Source of the DNA: a virus
DNA length: 26,634 bases
Virus record (IMG/VR): IMGVR_UViG_3300047319_000398
Span: 1 to 26,634 of that record
Strand: one strand, 5' to 3'
Each line of letters begins with the position of its first letter. Positions within the stretch are counted from its first letter, which is position 1. Shown here piece by piece: positions 25,980 to 26,634 of this stretch. The position numbers were made by a program, and so were the translations under genes. The notes beneath the pieces were generated by a model that had not been told where the DNA came from, searched no databases, and worked only from the letters and a program-made list of their open reading frames with translations.

Positions 25980-26588
25980 ATGACCATCCGTTCCCTCGCG
26001 GCGCGCGGGCTTTCGTTCGCCCATCTCGCCGGACTCAACGCAAAGGCGTCCAAGGCTGAAGACGAGAAGCCCGAAGACGAGGACAAGAAGGACGCAAAAG
26101 CCGACGGCGATGAGCCGGAGGACAAGGACGACGACAAGAAGGACGCGAAACGCGCGGACGACGGCGACGACGAAGACAAGAAGGAAAAGGCCGAAGACGA
26201 CGAAGACGACTCCAAGGCTGAAGACGAGGACGACAAGAAGAACGCCAAGGCTGACGACGGCGATGATGACGACGAGGAAATGCGCGGCAAGAGCGCAGTC
26301 GCTCGGGCGCGTCTGCGTGAACAGGCCCGCTGCGCATCGATCTTCGCTTCGAAGGCTGCCGCACGCAACCCGGTGCTCGCTGCGAATCTCGCGTTCAATA
26401 CGCGCATGTCGCGCCAGGAAGCACTCGCTGTGCTGGAAAGCACGCCGGCCGCCGCGTCACATGTTGACCGTTCTGCTCGCAACCCGAGCATCGGCACCAG
26501 TGGCGGCGCCAAACAGTCTCCCCAGCAGGCTATGGCGGCGCGCTGGGACCAGAACCTCAAGGCCGCAAACCCGTCCCGCAGCCGCTGA
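25980..26588 (+). CDS. Acidic, low-complexity scaffold-like protein (202 aa)
   Basis: Residues 25-100 are almost only Asp, Glu, Lys and Ala in imperfect repeats (such as EDEDKKDAKADG), a strongly acidic, probably disordered segment. The C-terminal half (RARLREQARCASIFASKAAA, NLAFNTRMSRQEALAVLEST) is helical and resembles the tail of phage protease/scaffold proteins. Position between protease and decoration gene fits a scaffolding protein, like Nu3, degraded during maturation. AGAGG 7 nt before the ATG. Confidence 0.72.
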   Translation: MTIRSLAARGLSFAHLAGLNAKASKAEDEKPEDEDKKDAKADGDEPEDKDDDKKDAKRADDGDDEDKKEKAEDDEDDSKAEDEDDKKNAKADDGDDDDEEMRGKSAVARARLREQARCASIFASKAAARNPVLAANLAFNTRMSRQEALAVLESTPAAASHVDRSARNPSIGTSGGAKQSPQQAMAARWDQNLKAANPSRSR

Positions 26589-26611
26589 TCATCCTCAAAG
26601 GAAACTGAACC

Positions 26612-26634
26612 ATGGGTAACCCCACCTACACGCC
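26612..26634 (+). CDS. Start of a probable head decoration protein (7 codons visible)
   Basis: ATG at 26612 with AAAGGAAA upstream. MGNPTYT is all that is visible before the window ends. In lambda-type head modules the decoration protein (gpD) gene follows the protease and scaffold, and N-termini with PTYTP-like residues are common among them. Assignment rests on position and seven residues. Confidence 0.5.

Noticed and set aside
1-26634. CRISPR array, insertion sequence, integrase, toxin-antitoxin pair or known anti-defence gene
   Set aside because: No regularly spaced repeats, transposase, recombinase or matching protein families were seen; the YdaS-type protein is in the Cro position and is better explained as the immunity regulator.

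Overview
The window is about 26.6 kb of a lambda-like temperate siphophage genome or prophage, most likely from Burkholderia or a close relative (Paraburkholderia, Caballeronia). The evidence is the high GC, lambda gene order (repressor, Cro, O/P-type replication, NinG, Nu1/GpA terminase, gpW, portal, S49 protease) and small proteins of a style common in Burkholderia phages. No integrase, attachment site, lysis cassette, tail genes or host genes are visible, so both ends lie inside the phage.

Layout. (1) 1-2591, minus strand: a leftward early operon of small, tightly overlapping genes, entering a gene of the recombination region at the left edge. It is broken by a 389-nt gene-free, hairpin-rich stretch (1342-1730). 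(2) 2592-3490, minus strand: a gene-free stretch of about 0.9 kb with many stems, GAAA and UUCG loops on the minus strand, and a tRNA 3'-end-like module. (3) 3491-5635: the immunity region, with a beta-sandwich lipoprotein under a leftward promoter (PL), a small rightward gene, a LexA-type CI repressor, a YdaS-type Cro and a small HTH regulator. PL and PR share one architecture (TTGACY, 17 bp, TAAAGT) and the same 17-bp operator between -35 and -10. (4) 5976-15681, plus strand: replication genes O and P (O has a repeat-bearing linker that may be the origin), then a long ATGA-coupled operon of accessory and nin-type genes (dNMP kinase, cupin protein, DUF1367, NinG, a nuclease-like protein, an Ea22-like protein). 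It ends with a DnaJ-type zinc protein that is a candidate Q antiterminator.

(5) 15713-15886: a promoter followed about 120 nt later by an intrinsic terminator, the arrangement of a lambda pR'/6S RNA/tR' late switch. (6) 15903-17077: an HNH-AP2 homing endonuclease and very small genes. (7) 17078-18038, plus strand: about 960 nt without recognisable protein genes. A 340-nt hairpin-rich block leads into two tRNA-Ser genes (UGA, GCU), then two further cloverleaf-shaped modules without T-loop consensus or CCA, more hairpins, and a strong terminator. (8) 18053-26634: late genes: HExxH protein, metallophosphoesterase, virion-associated genes, terminase small and large subunits, gpW, portal, S49 head protease, acidic scaffold-like protein and the start of a probable decoration protein. 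Six copies of GGTAACA around the start of the small terminase gene look like terminase-binding (cosB-type) sites.

The signals most likely to be new are the RNA elements: the tRNA/tRNA-mimic array inside a terminator-bounded large RNA region (17078-18038), and the two large structured non-coding stretches in the leftward transcript (2592-3480 and 1342-1730). In size, prophage setting and tRNA association they recall the GOLLD and ROOL classes of giant phage RNAs. No family motif was recognised, and all structures are by-eye base-pairing, not computed folds.
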